Source of the DNA: Nocardiopsis prasina DSM 43845
Lineage (GTDB): Bacteria; Actinomycetota; Actinomycetes; Streptosporangiales; Streptosporangiaceae
NCBI RefSeq assembly: GCF_000341265.1
Contig: NZ_ANAE01000199.1
Location: 9,053 to 41,808 of the forward strand
DNA: 32,756 bases
Direction: 5' to 3'
Shown here: positions 1 to 9,499 of the stretch, in pieces
Position numbering within the stretch: position 1 is the first letter of the stretch
Layout: the number at the start of each line of letters is the position of its first letter
The notes under the pieces: generated by a model
Told to the model about the DNA's origin: nothing
The model's input: the letters and a program-made list of their open reading frames with translations, nothing else
Database searches by the model: none
Position numbers and translations under genes: made by a program

Positions 1-1288
1 CGACGCCCGGATCACGTTGGGCGGGGTCCGCATGCGCGACGGTGACGTCGAACACGGGCGCCCTCTGGTGGAACGGGGCATGGCGGAGGCCATGGAGCTG
101 CGTGAGCCCTACATGGAGGCGCGCGGAGCAGGGAACCTGGGCCACTTCCTGCGTGAACTCGGTCACCACGAGGAGGGCCTGCGCGTGTTGGAGGAGTCCC
201 TCGCCCGGCACGAGGCACTGAGCTGGGCGCCCTTCCACCGGTCCTTCAACCACCAGAACCGGGCCGAGATCCTCTTCGAGACAGGAGAACTCCGCCAGAG
301 CCGGGAGGTCTACCGCCGCTACCTGAGCAGGAATCTGGGCGACCGCAAACACCAGCACTACATGCAGGCGGTGGAGGCGCGGGCCGCGGCCGCGATGGGA
401 GACGTGGTCGCGGCGCGGGCCGAGGCGGGGCCCAGCGGCGACCGCTCCATGCTGGACGCGCACCGGATGGACATCGTTCAGCTGCGCACCACGGGGATGC
501 TGGACGCCGCCCTGGCCGAGGGTGACCTGGCCGAGACGCTGTCCCTCTCCCGGGACGTCCTGGAGCAGGCGGCCCTGGAGCGTTCTCCGGGGTACTCGTG
601 GCCGCTGCTGGAACAGATGGCCGAGGCCGCCCGGCTGGGGGCGGAGCGGGCCCGCGGAGGAGCGGAGTACGGGGAGACGGCCCGGTTGGTGGGCGGGCTG
701 GTCGGCACCGTCGCGGGGAGGCTCCCTCTCAACGGTCTGGTCCGACCGGCGTACGCGGCGACCGTGCGGTCCCTGCTGGCCGAGGCCGGGGGGACCGAGG
801 CCCCGTCCCTGGCCGCGTCGTGGGCCGCCGCGGTGACGGCCTGGGACGCCACCCCCATGCGGCTGCACCGGGCACGGGCCCGGTTGCGTGAGGCCGAGGC
901 CCGGGTCGCCGCCGGGGAACGGTCACGTGCCGTGGAGCTGACCCGCATGGTCCACGAGACGGCCGCCGCGTGTGGTGCGTCACCCTTGGCCCGCGCGGCC
1001 GAGGACCTGGCGCGCAGGCTCGGGACGGGCCTGTCCGGCGGGTCCGTGCCGCCGCCCGCGCCCGCCGGGCTCACCGCCCGGGAGACCGAGGTGCTGCGGC
1101 TTCTGGCCTCGGGCGCGACCAACGCGGCCATCGCCGAGTCGCTGTTCATCAGCCCGAAGACCGCGAGCGTGCACGTGTCCAACATCCTGGGCAAGCTCGG
1201 TGTGCCCAACCGCGCGACGGCCGGGGCGCGTGCGCGCGAACTCGGCCTGGCACAGCTCGTCCCGAACCTCCCGGTTCAGCGGTCATAA
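1..1288 (+). CDS. LuxR-family transcriptional regulator, C-terminal part (5' end outside window)
   Basis: The reading frame is open to the left edge, so this is the C-terminal 420-odd residues of a longer protein. Most of it is alpha-helical, Ala/Arg/Glu-rich and TPR-like, as in the middle of LAL or MalT-type regulators. The last 65 residues are a clear LuxR (GerE) helix-turn-helix: the LTARETEVLRLLASG motif is followed by a recognition-helix region with SPKTASVHVSNILGKLGV. The ATPase domain expected in an LAL would lie upstream and cannot be seen. It is less similar to the two LALs at 3538-9405 than those are to each other. The target genes are unknown. The stop is TAA at 1286-1288, and glnA2 follows after 153 bases on the same strand. 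Confidence 0.88.
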   Translation, partial: DARITLGGVRMRDGDVEHGRPLVERGMAEAMELREPYMEARGAGNLGHFLRELGHHEEGLRVLEESLARHEALSWAPFHRSFNHQNRAEILFETGELRQSREVYRRYLSRNLGDRKHQHYMQAVEARAAAAMGDVVAARAEAGPSGDRSMLDAHRMDIVQLRTTGMLDAALAEGDLAETLSLSRDVLEQAALERSPGYSWPLLEQMAEAARLGAERARGGAEYGETARLVGGLVGTVAGRLPLNGLVRPAYAATVRSLLAEAGGTEAPSLAASWAAAVTAWDATPMRLHRARARLREAEARVAAGERSRAVELTRMVHETAAACGASPLARAAEDLARRLGTGLSGGSVPPPAPAGLTARETEVLRLLASGATNAAIAESLFISPKTASVHVSNILGKLGVPNRATAGARARELGLAQLVPNLPVQRS

Positions 1289-1326
1289 TGCCTGTGCGGG
1301 GGAGGTCCGGGCAGGCTGGCTGGCGT

Positions 1327-1355
1327 GTGCGGAAATGCCCCGGAAATATCCGCAC
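1327..1355. promoter_or_regulatory. Inverted and direct repeats upstream of glnA2
   Basis: GTGCGGA (1327-1333) and TCCGCAC (1349-1355) form a perfect 7-bp inverted repeat. Inside it the hexamer GGAAAT occurs twice (1331-1336 and 1342-1347), 11 bp apart, about one helical turn. This would suit a regulator binding site for glnA2. It does not match the known GlnR box pattern, and no convincing -35/-10 pair is visible. Confidence 0.3.
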
Positions 1356-1441
1356 GGCAGACTGGCCCCGGGAGATCGTTCCCGGCACGGCTCACGTGCG
1401 CGGACCGGGCCGGGACCGACCGGCATCGAGGAGGTTTGATC

Positions 1442-2803
1442 GTGAATCGACAGCAGGAATTCGTGCTCCGCACGTTGGAGGAGCGCGACATCCGGTTCGT
1501 GAGGCTGTGGTTCACCGACGTGCTCGGGTACCTCAAGTCCGTGGCGGTCGCACCCGCCGAACTGGAGGCCGCCTTCTCCGAGGGCATCGGGTTCGACGGC
1601 TCCGCCATCGAGGGCTTCGCCCGGGTCTACGAGGCCGACATGCTCGCCCAGCCCGACCCCTCCACGTTCCAGGTGCTGCCATGGCGCAACGAGCCGCACG
1701 GCACCGCGCGCATGTACTGCGACATCCTCATGCCCGACGGCTCGCCGTCCCCGGCGGACCCCCGGCACGTGCTCAAGCGCCAGCTCGGCAAGGCCTCCGA
1801 CCTCGGGTTCACCTTCTACACGCACCCCGAGATCGAGTTCTACCTGCTGAAGAAGTTCCCCGAGCACGGCGAGTTCCCCGAGCCCAACGACTCGGGCGGG
1901 TACTTCGACCACACGCCGCACAACAGCGCCCACGACTTCCGCCGCAACGCGATCAACATGCTGGAGGCCATGGGCATCTCGGTGGAGTTCAGCCACCACG
2001 AGGGCGGCCCCGGCCAGCAGGAGATCGACCTGCGCTACGCGGACGCGCTCACCACCGCCGACAACATCATGACCTTCCGGCTCGTGATGAAGGAGGTGGC
2101 GATGGAGCAGGGCGTGTACGCCACGTTCATGCCGAAGCCGTTCACGCAGTACCCGGGCTCGGGCATGCACACCCACCTGTCGCTGTTCGAGGGTGACCGC
2201 AACGCCTTCTACGAGCCGGGCGCGGAGTACCAGCTCTCGAAGGTCGGGCGCGGGTTCATCGCCGGGCTGCTGCGACACGCCGACGAGATCGCGGCCGTCA
2301 CCAACCAGTGGGTGAACTCCTACAAGCGCATCTGGGACGACCCGGCCGCCTCGGCCGGCATGGGCGGTGAGGCCCCGGCCTACATCTGCTGGGGGCACAA
2401 CAACCGCTCGGCCCTGGTCCGCGTTCCGATGTACAAGCCCGGCAAGTCGAACTCCAGCCGGATCGAGATCCGCTCGCTGGACAGCTCCGCCAACCCCTAC
2501 CTGGCCTACGCGGTGATCCTCGCCGCCGGGCTGAAGGGGATCGAGGAGGGCTACGAGCTGCCGCCGGGCGCCGAGGACGACGTCTGGGCCCTCACTGACT
2601 CCGAGCGCCGCGCGCTGGGCATCAAGCCGCTGCCGCAGAGCCTGGACGAGGCGCTGCGCCTGATGGAGAACAGCGAGCTGGTCGCCGAGACACTGGGCGA
2701 GCACGTCTTCGACTTCTTCCTGCGCAACAAGAAGTCGGAGTGGAACTCCTACCGACGCCAGGTGACCCCGTACGAACTCCAGAGGTATCTGCCCACGCTC
2801 TGA
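1442..2803 (+). CDS. glnA2: Glutamine synthetase family protein GlnA2 (possible gamma-glutamylpolyamine synthetase)
   Basis: The protein has 453 aa, normal for a type I glutamine synthetase. The start is GTG at 1442, with GAGGAGG at 1428-1434 seven bases upstream; the open frame extends further 5' but without a better start. The N-terminus (NRQQEFVLRTLEERDIRFVR) closely matches the GlnA2 subgroup known from Mycobacterium and Streptomyces rather than housekeeping GlnA. Family active-site features are present: the FDGSAIEGFAR loop near residue 51, the metal-binding EIEF around 130-133, a GMHTHLSL segment, and an NNRSALVRVP segment. Streptomyces coelicolor GlnA2 has been reported to glutamylate polyamines rather than ammonia, so polyamine use is a real alternative; the sequence alone does not settle the substrate. 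It appears to be monocistronic. Confidence 0.93.
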   Translation: MNRQQEFVLRTLEERDIRFVRLWFTDVLGYLKSVAVAPAELEAAFSEGIGFDGSAIEGFARVYEADMLAQPDPSTFQVLPWRNEPHGTARMYCDILMPDGSPSPADPRHVLKRQLGKASDLGFTFYTHPEIEFYLLKKFPEHGEFPEPNDSGGYFDHTPHNSAHDFRRNAINMLEAMGISVEFSHHEGGPGQQEIDLRYADALTTADNIMTFRLVMKEVAMEQGVYATFMPKPFTQYPGSGMHTHLSLFEGDRNAFYEPGAEYQLSKVGRGFIAGLLRHADEIAAVTNQWVNSYKRIWDDPAASAGMGGEAPAYICWGHNNRSALVRVPMYKPGKSNSSRIEIRSLDSSANPYLAYAVILAAGLKGIEEGYELPPGAEDDVWALTDSERRALGIKPLPQSLDEALRLMENSELVAETLGEHVFDFFLRNKKSEWNSYRRQVTPYELQRYLPTL

Positions 2804-2861
2804 CCGGGTGCCGGGCTTCGCGGCGGGGGGTATTCCCGGAAGGAGTGGCAAGCACGTCACA

Positions 2862-2875
2862 TACCCCGGGGGGTA
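2862..2875. promoter_or_regulatory. CsoR/CstR-type operator with overlapping -10 element
   Basis: TACCCC-GG-GGGGTA is an inverted repeat with perfect 6-bp arms. It matches the G-tract operator pattern of the CsoR family, which includes copper (CsoR) and persulfide (CstR) sensors. A TAGAAT -10-like hexamer at 2874-2879 overlaps its right edge, as expected if the bound repressor blocks RNA polymerase. The controlled gene would be the rhodanese fusion starting at 2931. No CsoR-family gene lies in the window. Confidence 0.62.
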
Positions 2876-2930
2876 GAATTCCTACCAAAGCTGTCGACTA
2901 TCCCTTCTCCCCTCCTGGAGTCACACACAC

Positions 2931-3509
2931 ATGATCGAGTCCGTCGACGCAGCGACCGTCAGAGCCAGGCTCGACAGCGGGTCGGCCCCGCTCCTGGTGG
3001 ATGTGCGCACCCCCGCCGAGTTCGAGGGCGCGCACATCCCCGGGGCGGTCAACCTCCCGCTGGGCGAGCTGGACCAACACGCCGGGCGGGTCGCCCGGGA
3101 CGCCTCCGAGCAGGTCGTCCTGGTGTGCCAGTCCGGACCCCGCGCCGAACAGGCGCGGCGGCGGCTGGCCGCCGCCGGAATGGACGACGCCGTGGTGCTG
3201 ACCGGCGGCATGAACGCCTGGGCGGCCGCCGACGGCCCCGCCGTGCACGGGCCGCAACGGTGGGCCCTGGACCGCCAGGTGCGCCTTGTCGCCGGTTCGA
3301 TCGTGCTGGTCGCGGCGCTGCTGAGCCTGTGGTGGACCCCCGCCGTGTTCGTGGCCGCGTTCGTCGGCGCCGGGCTGGCCTTCGCGGGGATCACCAACAC
3401 GTGCGCCATGGTCCACCTGCTCTCGAAGCTCCCCTACAACCGGCCGACCGAGCGGGTGGACGTCGAGGCCTCACTGGCACGGATCAGCCGAGCCGGTTCC
3501 CGGACCTGA
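2931..3509 (+). CDS. Rhodanese domain fused to a YgaP-like (DUF2892) membrane domain
   Basis: The protein has 192 aa. Residues 1-105 form a rhodanese domain: VDVRTPAEF near 23, then the active-site loop CQSGPRA with the presumed persulfide-carrying Cys66. Residues about 117-166 contain two hydrophobic segments, the DUF2892 membrane anchor seen in E. coli YgaP, so it should be an inner-membrane sulfurtransferase. The ATG at 2931 is preceded by a CTGGAG ribosome-binding-like sequence (2915-2920). Known members move sulfane sulfur from thiosulfate or persulfides to acceptors such as cyanide or thiols. The CsoR/CstR-like operator upstream fits induction by reactive sulfur species or by copper. 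It converges with the LAL gene at 3538, only 28 bases away. Confidence 0.9.
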   Translation: MIESVDAATVRARLDSGSAPLLVDVRTPAEFEGAHIPGAVNLPLGELDQHAGRVARDASEQVVLVCQSGPRAEQARRRLAAAGMDDAVVLTGGMNAWAAADGPAVHGPQRWALDRQVRLVAGSIVLVAALLSLWWTPAVFVAAFVGAGLAFAGITNTCAMVHLLSKLPYNRPTERVDVEASLARISRAGSRT

Positions 3510-3537
3510 CGGTCCACCCGAATAGCCGCCCGGGAGT

Positions 3538-6402
3538 TCAGGTCTGGAGCAGGCCGAACTCCCGGGCACGCGCCACCGCCGCCGTCCGGTTGGCCACCCC
3601 CAGCTTTCCCATCGCGTTGCTCAGGTGCACGCTCACCGTCTTGGCCGAGATGAACAGTGCCTCCCCCACCTCACGGTTGCTCAGCCCCTTGGCCACCTCC
3701 ACCAGGACCTCCACCTCACGTGGGGTCAGTCCGGCGGGTGGTGCTGTGGTGGCCGATCGGGGCAGGACCGCGCGCATCTCCGCCACGAACTGGCGGGCGA
3801 AGTGCAGGTCGAGCTCGGTCAGCAGCCTCTCGGAACGGTGCAGCAGCTCCCGGGCACCACTGGTGTCCCCCGTCTCGTACGCGGACCAGAAGGCCCCGAA
3901 CAGACACGCGTACCGGGTCAGCCCCCTCGCCCGGCCGACCAGGGGCAGCGCCCGTTCCCAGTGCGCCAGCGCCAGAGCCGGGTCCTCCTCCAGGAAGGCC
4001 CTGCTGGTGGAGCCGATCAGCTCTCCCACCGGTGAGACAGGCCAGTCCTCCCGGTCGAGCTGCGTCGACAGGGCCCCGGCCAGTTCGTCGGCGAGGACGC
4101 GGTCCCCGGGGTCGGCCCGGCGCCGCAGCCGCCAGGCCACCATCGCCATGGCGGACAGACCACTGGAGCTGAACCGGACCAGGGAGAGCATGCCGATGTC
4201 GCGCTCCCCCTCCAGGATCACCCGGGCGGCCTCGGCCCACCGCTCTCCGGGCCCGAACAGCAGGAGCAGGACCCGTGTGTAGTAGTGCGGCATGTACTCC
4301 ACCCAGGTGGCGGTCTCCCGGGGCAGCAGGCGGGTGAACTCGTCCTGGGCGCGCTGGCTGCCCTCCCAGTCCCCCTCCAGTGCGGTGAGCTGCGCGATGA
4401 TGGCCTGTCGGCGCCCTCCCATGAGGTCCTCCCCCGCCGGGCTCGCGAGCAGTTCCGCCCGGGCCTCCTCCACCCTCCCCGAGGCCAGGAGGGCACTGGC
4501 CACCCCGTTGACCAGGCCGACGCCCTGGCTGCGGGCCACCCCCAGTTCCGTGCAGCGGTCCAGCGCCTCCCGCGCGCACGCCAGCCACTCCGCGTACTCG
4601 AACCGGCTGGCGTGGTTGCTGCCGAGGTTGTTGAGCCCGCGCATCTCCACCTGGACGGCACCCTGCTCCCGAGCGAGCCGCACCCCCTTCCGGAGCATCT
4701 CCAGAGCCTCATCGGATCCCGTGTGGTCCAGCAGGCTGCCCAGGGTGATCAGCGCGTCGGCCTCGCTCACCCAGTCCCCGCAGGCCCGCGCCTCCTCGAT
4801 GGCCACGCGGGCGACCCGCTCCGCCTCGGCGTCGCTGCCCCTCAGCATGAGCACCGACGCGGTCGTGGCGCTCACCACGGCCCGCTCCGGATGTCCGTCG
4901 GGGACGAGCGCGGCGGCCGCGCGCAGGTCGTCCAGCGCCTCGATGCGCCCCAGTTCCTTGTAGGAGAGACCCCGCGCGACCAGGAAGCGGGCGACCAGTT
5001 CGGGATCGACCCGGGGGTCGAGGTCGGACAGGGCCTCACTGGCGTGCTCGACCGACCTGCGCAGGCTGCCCGCGATCTGCGCCGCCCCACACACCCCCAG
5101 GAGCAGTTCCCCCTGGGAGAGCCCGAGCAGATCGGCGGCGTCCGGGACCAGCTCCCACAGCTCAAGCACACGTTCGAGCAACGCCAGGTGCTCGGGGTAG
5201 GCGCTGGCGTCCCGCGCCCGCTGGGCCGCCTCCCACGAGGCGGCCAGGGCCCTCGGGTGGTCGTGCGCGGCGTAGGCGTGGTGCGCCAGCTGGGCGACTG
5301 TCTCCGTGCGGGCCAGACCCGGGACGCCACTCTCCAACGCCTGCGCGTAACGGCGGTGGGCACGCACCCGCTGGCCCGGCAGCAGGTCGCCCTGGACCGC
5401 CTCGGCCAGCAGTGCGTGCCGGAACAGGTAACCGGTCTCGGTGGCGCTCAGCACCCGGGCGTCCACGGCCTCGCGCAGCGCCTCGTCGAGGTCGTCCTCA
5501 CCGACCCCGGAGGCCTCGGCGACCTCGGCGAGCAGCCCGTGGTCGACCCGGTCACCGGCGATCGAGGCCAGCCCGAGGACCTTGCGGGTGGTGGGGGCGA
5601 GGGGTTCCACCCGGCGCATGAGGAGTTCGCGCGGGCCGTCGGGGACGGCGCCTCCGGGGGCGGCGAGGAAGGACTCCACGAACAGCGGGTTGCCGCCGCT
5701 GCGCTCCAGGAGCAGGTCCAGCGCTGCGGGGTCCGGGGCCCGCCCCCGCAAGGCGGCGGCCTGCTCGGCGACGGCCTCCCGGGTGAGGGGGTCGAGGTCG
5801 AGCCGCGTCACCCGGGGCAGCCGCTCCAGCTCGGGGAGGACCCGGCGCAGGGGGTGGGCCCGGTGCAGGTCGTCCGAGCGCACCGAGACCACCAGGTGCA
5901 CGGGGGCGGGGCCGAGGTTGCGCAGCAGGAAGACCAGCAGGTCGCGGGTGGAGGCGTCCGACCAGTGCAGGTCCTCGATCACCAGGCTGAGGCCGCCCGG
6001 GTCGGCGTACTCCTCCACGTAGGTGAGCACCGCCTCGAAGAGCCTGGCCCGGGAGTTGTCGTCGGTGCCGGGGCGCCTCTGGGGGCTGCGCCCCGGGCCG
6101 GGCAGGAGACGGGTGAGATCGCTGCCTTCGCCGGGTGCCGGGCCGCCCGCCCGGACCAGCTGGCGCAGGAGCGCGGTGAAGGGGGCGAAGGCGATGCCCT
6201 CGGCGCCCAGCTCCAGGCATCCGCCCAGGGCCGCGTGCCGCAGGGGCGTGCGCTCCAGGTACTCCTCCAGGAGCCGCGACTTGCCGATCCCCGCGTCACC
6301 GCAGAGCAGGACCGTGCTGGATCCTCCCGAACGGACCCGCGCGGCGTCGGAGAGAAGGTGGTCGACCTGCTGTTGGCGGCCGACGAAGGCGGAGGGGGAC
6401 AT
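3538..6402 (-). CDS. LAL-type ATP-binding LuxR-family regulator (copy 1)
   Basis: The protein has 954 aa, the usual size for large ATP-binding LuxR (LAL) regulators. An AAA/ORC-like ATPase domain comes first, with Walker A GDAGIGKS at residues 35-42 and Walker B in VIEDLHWSD near 141-149. A long TPR-like helical middle follows. The LuxR HTH occupies roughly residues 890-954, with [15 protein letters not shown] and [18 protein letters not shown]. The ATG at 6402 lacks a Shine-Dalgarno sequence. CATACT lies exactly 7 bases upstream, which suggests a leaderless transcript. The protein is paralogous to the next gene upstream (6442-9405), which ends 39 bases before it on the same strand. LALs usually activate catabolic or antibiotic genes in response to a ligand; the ligand and targets here are unknown. 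Confidence 0.93.
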   Translation of the reverse strand: MSPSAFVGRQQQVDHLLSDAARVRSGGSSTVLLCGDAGIGKSRLLEEYLERTPLRHAALGGCLELGAEGIAFAPFTALLRQLVRAGGPAPGEGSDLTRLLPGPGRSPQRRPGTDDNSRARLFEAVLTYVEEYADPGGLSLVIEDLHWSDASTRDLLVFLLRNLGPAPVHLVVSVRSDDLHRAHPLRRVLPELERLPRVTRLDLDPLTREAVAEQAAALRGRAPDPAALDLLLERSGGNPLFVESFLAAPGGAVPDGPRELLMRRVEPLAPTTRKVLGLASIAGDRVDHGLLAEVAEASGVGEDDLDEALREAVDARVLSATETGYLFRHALLAEAVQGDLLPGQRVRAHRRYAQALESGVPGLARTETVAQLAHHAYAAHDHPRALAASWEAAQRARDASAYPEHLALLERVLELWELVPDAADLLGLSQGELLLGVCGAAQIAGSLRRSVEHASEALSDLDPRVDPELVARFLVARGLSYKELGRIEALDDLRAAAALVPDGHPERAVVSATTASVLMLRGSDAEAERVARVAIEEARACGDWVSEADALITLGSLLDHTGSDEALEMLRKGVRLAREQGAVQVEMRGLNNLGSNHASRFEYAEWLACAREALDRCTELGVARSQGVGLVNGVASALLASGRVEEARAELLASPAGEDLMGGRRQAIIAQLTALEGDWEGSQRAQDEFTRLLPRETATWVEYMPHYYTRVLLLLFGPGERWAEAARVILEGERDIGMLSLVRFSSSGLSAMAMVAWRLRRRADPGDRVLADELAGALSTQLDREDWPVSPVGELIGSTSRAFLEEDPALALAHWERALPLVGRARGLTRYACLFGAFWSAYETGDTSGARELLHRSERLLTELDLHFARQFVAEMRAVLPRSATTAPPAGLTPREVEVLVEVAKGLSNREVGEALFISAKTVSVHLSNAMGKLGVANRTAAVARAREFGLLQT

Positions 6403-6409
6403 ACGCCCC

Positions 6410-6415
6410 AGTATG
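6410..6415 (-). promoter_or_regulatory. -10 element CATACT for LAL copy 1 (leaderless)
   Basis: On the minus strand CATACT ends 7 bases before the ATG at 6402. The same hexamer at the same distance precedes the paralogue at 9405. No clear -35 consensus is visible and there is no Shine-Dalgarno sequence. Confidence 0.5.
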
Positions 6416-6441
6416 CCCGGGACGCCCAGAACCGGGGCGGG

Positions 6442-9405
6442 TCAGAACAGTCCCAGTTCGCGCCCCCTCGCCGCGGCGGCGGTGCGGTTGCGCACGCCGA
6501 GTTTGCCCATGAGGTTGGTGACGTGCACGCTCACCGTCTTGGCCGAGATGAACAGCGCCTCCCCCACCTCACGGTTGCTTGATCCCCTGGCCACCTCCGC
6601 CAGGACCTCCACCTCACGTGGGGTGAGGCCCATCGGTGGTGCCCCGCCGCCGGGGGCGGCGGGGAGCGCCGTGCGTTCCGGAGTGGCACCGGTGGCGGCG
6701 TTCTGGTCGGGGTCGGGCAGGCCGTGGCGGGCGCGCAGGGCGCGGGTCTCCCGCTCGAAGAGCGCCATGCCGTGCCGCACGGCCAGGCGGTGGACGGTGT
6801 CGACGTGCTCGGTCGCGCGGTCGCGGCGCCCCGCCCGCAGCGCCGCCCCTGCCGCGGCCAACTGGTACTCGGCCCGCACGAGGACGTGGCCGCTGGGGAC
6901 GACCGCGGCCACCGCGGCCTCGAACAGGGCCAGCGATTCCTCGGGGTCCGGGGCCAGCCAGGCCCTGGCGGCCAGCCGGACCGGAGGGGAGTCGGCGTGT
7001 TCGGGGTTCGCGGCCACCTTCTCGCTGAGTTCGCGGATCTCCTCCGCCAGGCGGCGGGCTTCGTCCCCCGGTTCCTCGGCCAGTCGCGCGACGATCGACG
7101 CGTGCCACACCTGAGTGGACCGGTAGAGGCCGTGGGCGAGGGGGGTCAGGGACCGGTCGCCAGTCGCGCTGGAGAGCAGGTCCCGGGCCATCCGTCCCGC
7201 GTCCACCAGGCGACCCTCGTACACGGCCAGCTGTTGGAGGACGGCGTGGACCGGCAGGTGCTCCACCGGAGAACTCACCTGTGCGGGAAGCACGCGGTGG
7301 AACTCGTTCAGGGTGGCCCTCAGCGCGTCCGGCCGCCAGCGGTACAGCTCCAGGTGCATGCGCAGGGTCAGCGCCCGGGCCCACGTCACCCCTCCGTCCG
7401 TGACTCCCGTCAGCAGTTCCTCGCACTCGGAGAAGCGCCCCTGGTAGAAGCGGGTGACCGCCAGCCCGCAGGCGAACGCCCCGCCCTGGGTCCGGGTCAG
7501 CCCGAACTCACGGCAGCGGCGCATCCCCTCCAGGGAGACCTGGGCGCTCTCCTCCAGCCTGTCGAGGTTCTTGAAGTACCCGCTGAGGTTGATCAGCCCC
7601 CGGATCTCGGCCGGGACGTCACCGATCTCCCGGGCCAGCCCGATGCCCTCGGCGAACAGTTCCAGTCCCTCGTCCGCGTCCAGGGGGCCACTGAGACTAC
7701 CGAGGGTGATGAGGGCGTCGGCCTCACTGCGCCGGTCACCGAGCTCGCGTGCGCGGGCGAGGACGCGGCGGGCCGAACTGGCGGCCTGCTCGTGGTGGCC
7801 GCGCATCATGAAGGTGGCGGCCATGGTCGCGGCCACCCCGGGGGCGTCCGGGTGGTTGAATGTGAGCAGGATGGAGGCCTCGGCCAGGTCCTCCATCGCG
7901 CCGTCACGGCCCAACTCCTTGAGCGCCCGCCCGCGCGCGTGGCGCAGCCGGGAGACGCGTTCGAAGTTCTCCGGGCGGCCCTTCCGGGGATCGTGGACGC
8001 CGGTGACCCCGAGTTCCTCCAGTCCCTCGGTGGCGTAGCTGACCGCCCTGCGCAGCGAACCGGCGACCAGGGAGACCTCGGAGGCCCGGGCCAGCACCTG
8101 GTCACGGGGCAGGCCGACGCGTTCGGCGGCGTCGGGCACCTGGTCCCAGAGTTCGAGGACGCGTTCGATCAGCCCCAGGTGCTCTGGGTAGGCGTGCGCG
8201 GCGGCGGCGTGTTCGGCGGCCCGCCACGCGGCGGAGAGCGCGAGCGGCTGGTCGTGCGCGCAGTGCGCGTGGTGGGCGAGTTGGAGGGCCAGCTCGCTCT
8301 CGGGTACGCGCTCCACTCCCTCCTGGAGCGCCTCGGCGTAGCGCCGGTGCGCGCGCACCCGTTCGCCCGGCATGAGGTCGGTGTGCACGGCTTCCGAGAG
8401 CAGGGCGTGCCGGAACGCGTAGCCGTCCGCGGTGGAGCGGAGGATCCGGGCGTCGATGGCCGGGCGCAGGGCGGCTTCCAGGTCCTCCTCGGAGACCCCC
8501 GTACGGCGGGCGACGCTGGCGAGCAGGGTGTGCCGGACCCGGGTCCCCGCTGTGGCGACCAGGCCGAGGACGCGCCGGGTCGGTTCGGGCAGGGGCTCGA
8601 CGGCGGAGAGCAGCAGGTCCCGGGGGCCGTCCGGGATGGGCGCTCCGGCGGGGTCGTGACTGGCGGCCAGGAACGATTCCACGAAGAGCGGGTTGCCTCC
8701 GCTGCGCTCGAACAGCAGGTCGAGGTCGGCCGGGTCGAGTTCCCGGCCGCGCAGGGCGGTGGCCTGGGCGCCGACCTCGTCACGGGAGAGCGGTTCCAGG
8801 TCGAGGCGCCGGACCCCGGGCAGGCGTTCGAGTTCGGGGAGCAGGCGGCGTAGCGGGTGCGTGCGGTGCAGGTCGTCGGTGCGCACGCTGACGAGCAGCT
8901 GGACGGGTGCGGGGCCGAGGTTGCGGAGCAGGAAGACGAGCAGGTCCCGGGTGGAGGTGTCGGCCCAGTGCAGGTCCTCGATCACCAGGGTGAGGCCGTG
9001 GGGCGTGGCGCGTTCCTCCAGGAAGGCGAGCACCGCCTCGAACAGCCGGGCGCGCCCCTGGTCGGCGGTCCCTGCGGCCCCGCCCGGTCCGGGAAGGAGG
9101 CGACCGATGTCGCCGGTGGGCTCGGCGGCGGATCCGCCCGAGCGCACGAGTTGGCGCAGCAGGGCGGTGAAGGGGGCGAAGGGGACGCCCTCGGCGCCCA
9201 GCTCCAGGCATCCGCCCACGGCGGAGGGGGTGCCGGACACCCGCCGCAGGTGCTCGGTGAACAGGCGGGACTTGCCGACCCCGGCACCGCCGCAGACCAG
9301 GACGGTGCGGGCGCCCTCAGGGACGGTGCGGCGCGCGTCCGCCGCGAGCTGGGACAGGTGGTGGTGGCGACCGACGAAGACGGGGGAGGGTTCGTGGACC
9401 TGCAT
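6442..9405 (-). CDS. LAL-type ATP-binding LuxR-family regulator (copy 2)
   Basis: The protein has 987 aa, with the same architecture as its neighbour: Walker A GGAGVGKS at residues 39-46, Walker B in VIEDLHWAD around 145-153, a TPR-like central region, and a C-terminal LuxR HTH (about 920-987) with [15 protein letters not shown] and [18 protein letters not shown]. The two proteins are very similar in the ATPase and HTH domains and diverge in the central, presumably ligand-sensing, region. This points to tandem duplication followed by divergence. The start at 9405 is chosen because CATACT lies 7 bases upstream; no Shine-Dalgarno sequence is seen. The next gene upstream is an efflux pump on the same strand 94 bases away, so regulation of that pump is possible but unproven. 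Confidence 0.93.
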   Translation of the reverse strand: MQVHEPSPVFVGRHHHLSQLAADARRTVPEGARTVLVCGGAGVGKSRLFTEHLRRVSGTPSAVGGCLELGAEGVPFAPFTALLRQLVRSGGSAAEPTGDIGRLLPGPGGAAGTADQGRARLFEAVLAFLEERATPHGLTLVIEDLHWADTSTRDLLVFLLRNLGPAPVQLLVSVRTDDLHRTHPLRRLLPELERLPGVRRLDLEPLSRDEVGAQATALRGRELDPADLDLLFERSGGNPLFVESFLAASHDPAGAPIPDGPRDLLLSAVEPLPEPTRRVLGLVATAGTRVRHTLLASVARRTGVSEEDLEAALRPAIDARILRSTADGYAFRHALLSEAVHTDLMPGERVRAHRRYAEALQEGVERVPESELALQLAHHAHCAHDQPLALSAAWRAAEHAAAAHAYPEHLGLIERVLELWDQVPDAAERVGLPRDQVLARASEVSLVAGSLRRAVSYATEGLEELGVTGVHDPRKGRPENFERVSRLRHARGRALKELGRDGAMEDLAEASILLTFNHPDAPGVAATMAATFMMRGHHEQAASSARRVLARARELGDRRSEADALITLGSLSGPLDADEGLELFAEGIGLAREIGDVPAEIRGLINLSGYFKNLDRLEESAQVSLEGMRRCREFGLTRTQGGAFACGLAVTRFYQGRFSECEELLTGVTDGGVTWARALTLRMHLELYRWRPDALRATLNEFHRVLPAQVSSPVEHLPVHAVLQQLAVYEGRLVDAGRMARDLLSSATGDRSLTPLAHGLYRSTQVWHASIVARLAEEPGDEARRLAEEIRELSEKVAANPEHADSPPVRLAARAWLAPDPEESLALFEAAVAAVVPSGHVLVRAEYQLAAAGAALRAGRRDRATEHVDTVHRLAVRHGMALFERETRALRARHGLPDPDQNAATGATPERTALPAAPGGGAPPMGLTPREVEVLAEVARGSSNREVGEALFISAKTVSVHVTNLMGKLGVRNRTAAAARGRELGLF

Positions 9406-9412
9406 GAGGTCC

Positions 9413-9418
9413 AGTATG
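9413..9418 (-). promoter_or_regulatory. -10 element CATACT for LAL copy 2 (leaderless)
   Basis: CATACT on the minus strand is followed by 7 bases and then the ATG at 9405, the same geometry as at 6410-6415. Confidence 0.5.
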
Positions 9419-9499
9419 TCCGTTGGATCCCGTCGGGGCGGGGGTCATTGGTCGGGACATCCGCGACCGGGTCCGCGGCCTCCTCTCGGTGCGCCCGCG

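Noticed and set aside
1327..1355. GlnR box upstream of glnA2
   Set aside because: The GGAAAT repeats do not match the GTnAC-n6-GAAAC spacing of GlnR sites, so I report them only as an unnamed repeat.
1283..2860. Long minus-strand frame opposite glnA2
   Set aside because: Its composition (Val/Leu/Arg/Gly/His-rich, no domain) is that of an antisense shadow in high-GC DNA; glnA2 is unmistakable on the other strand.
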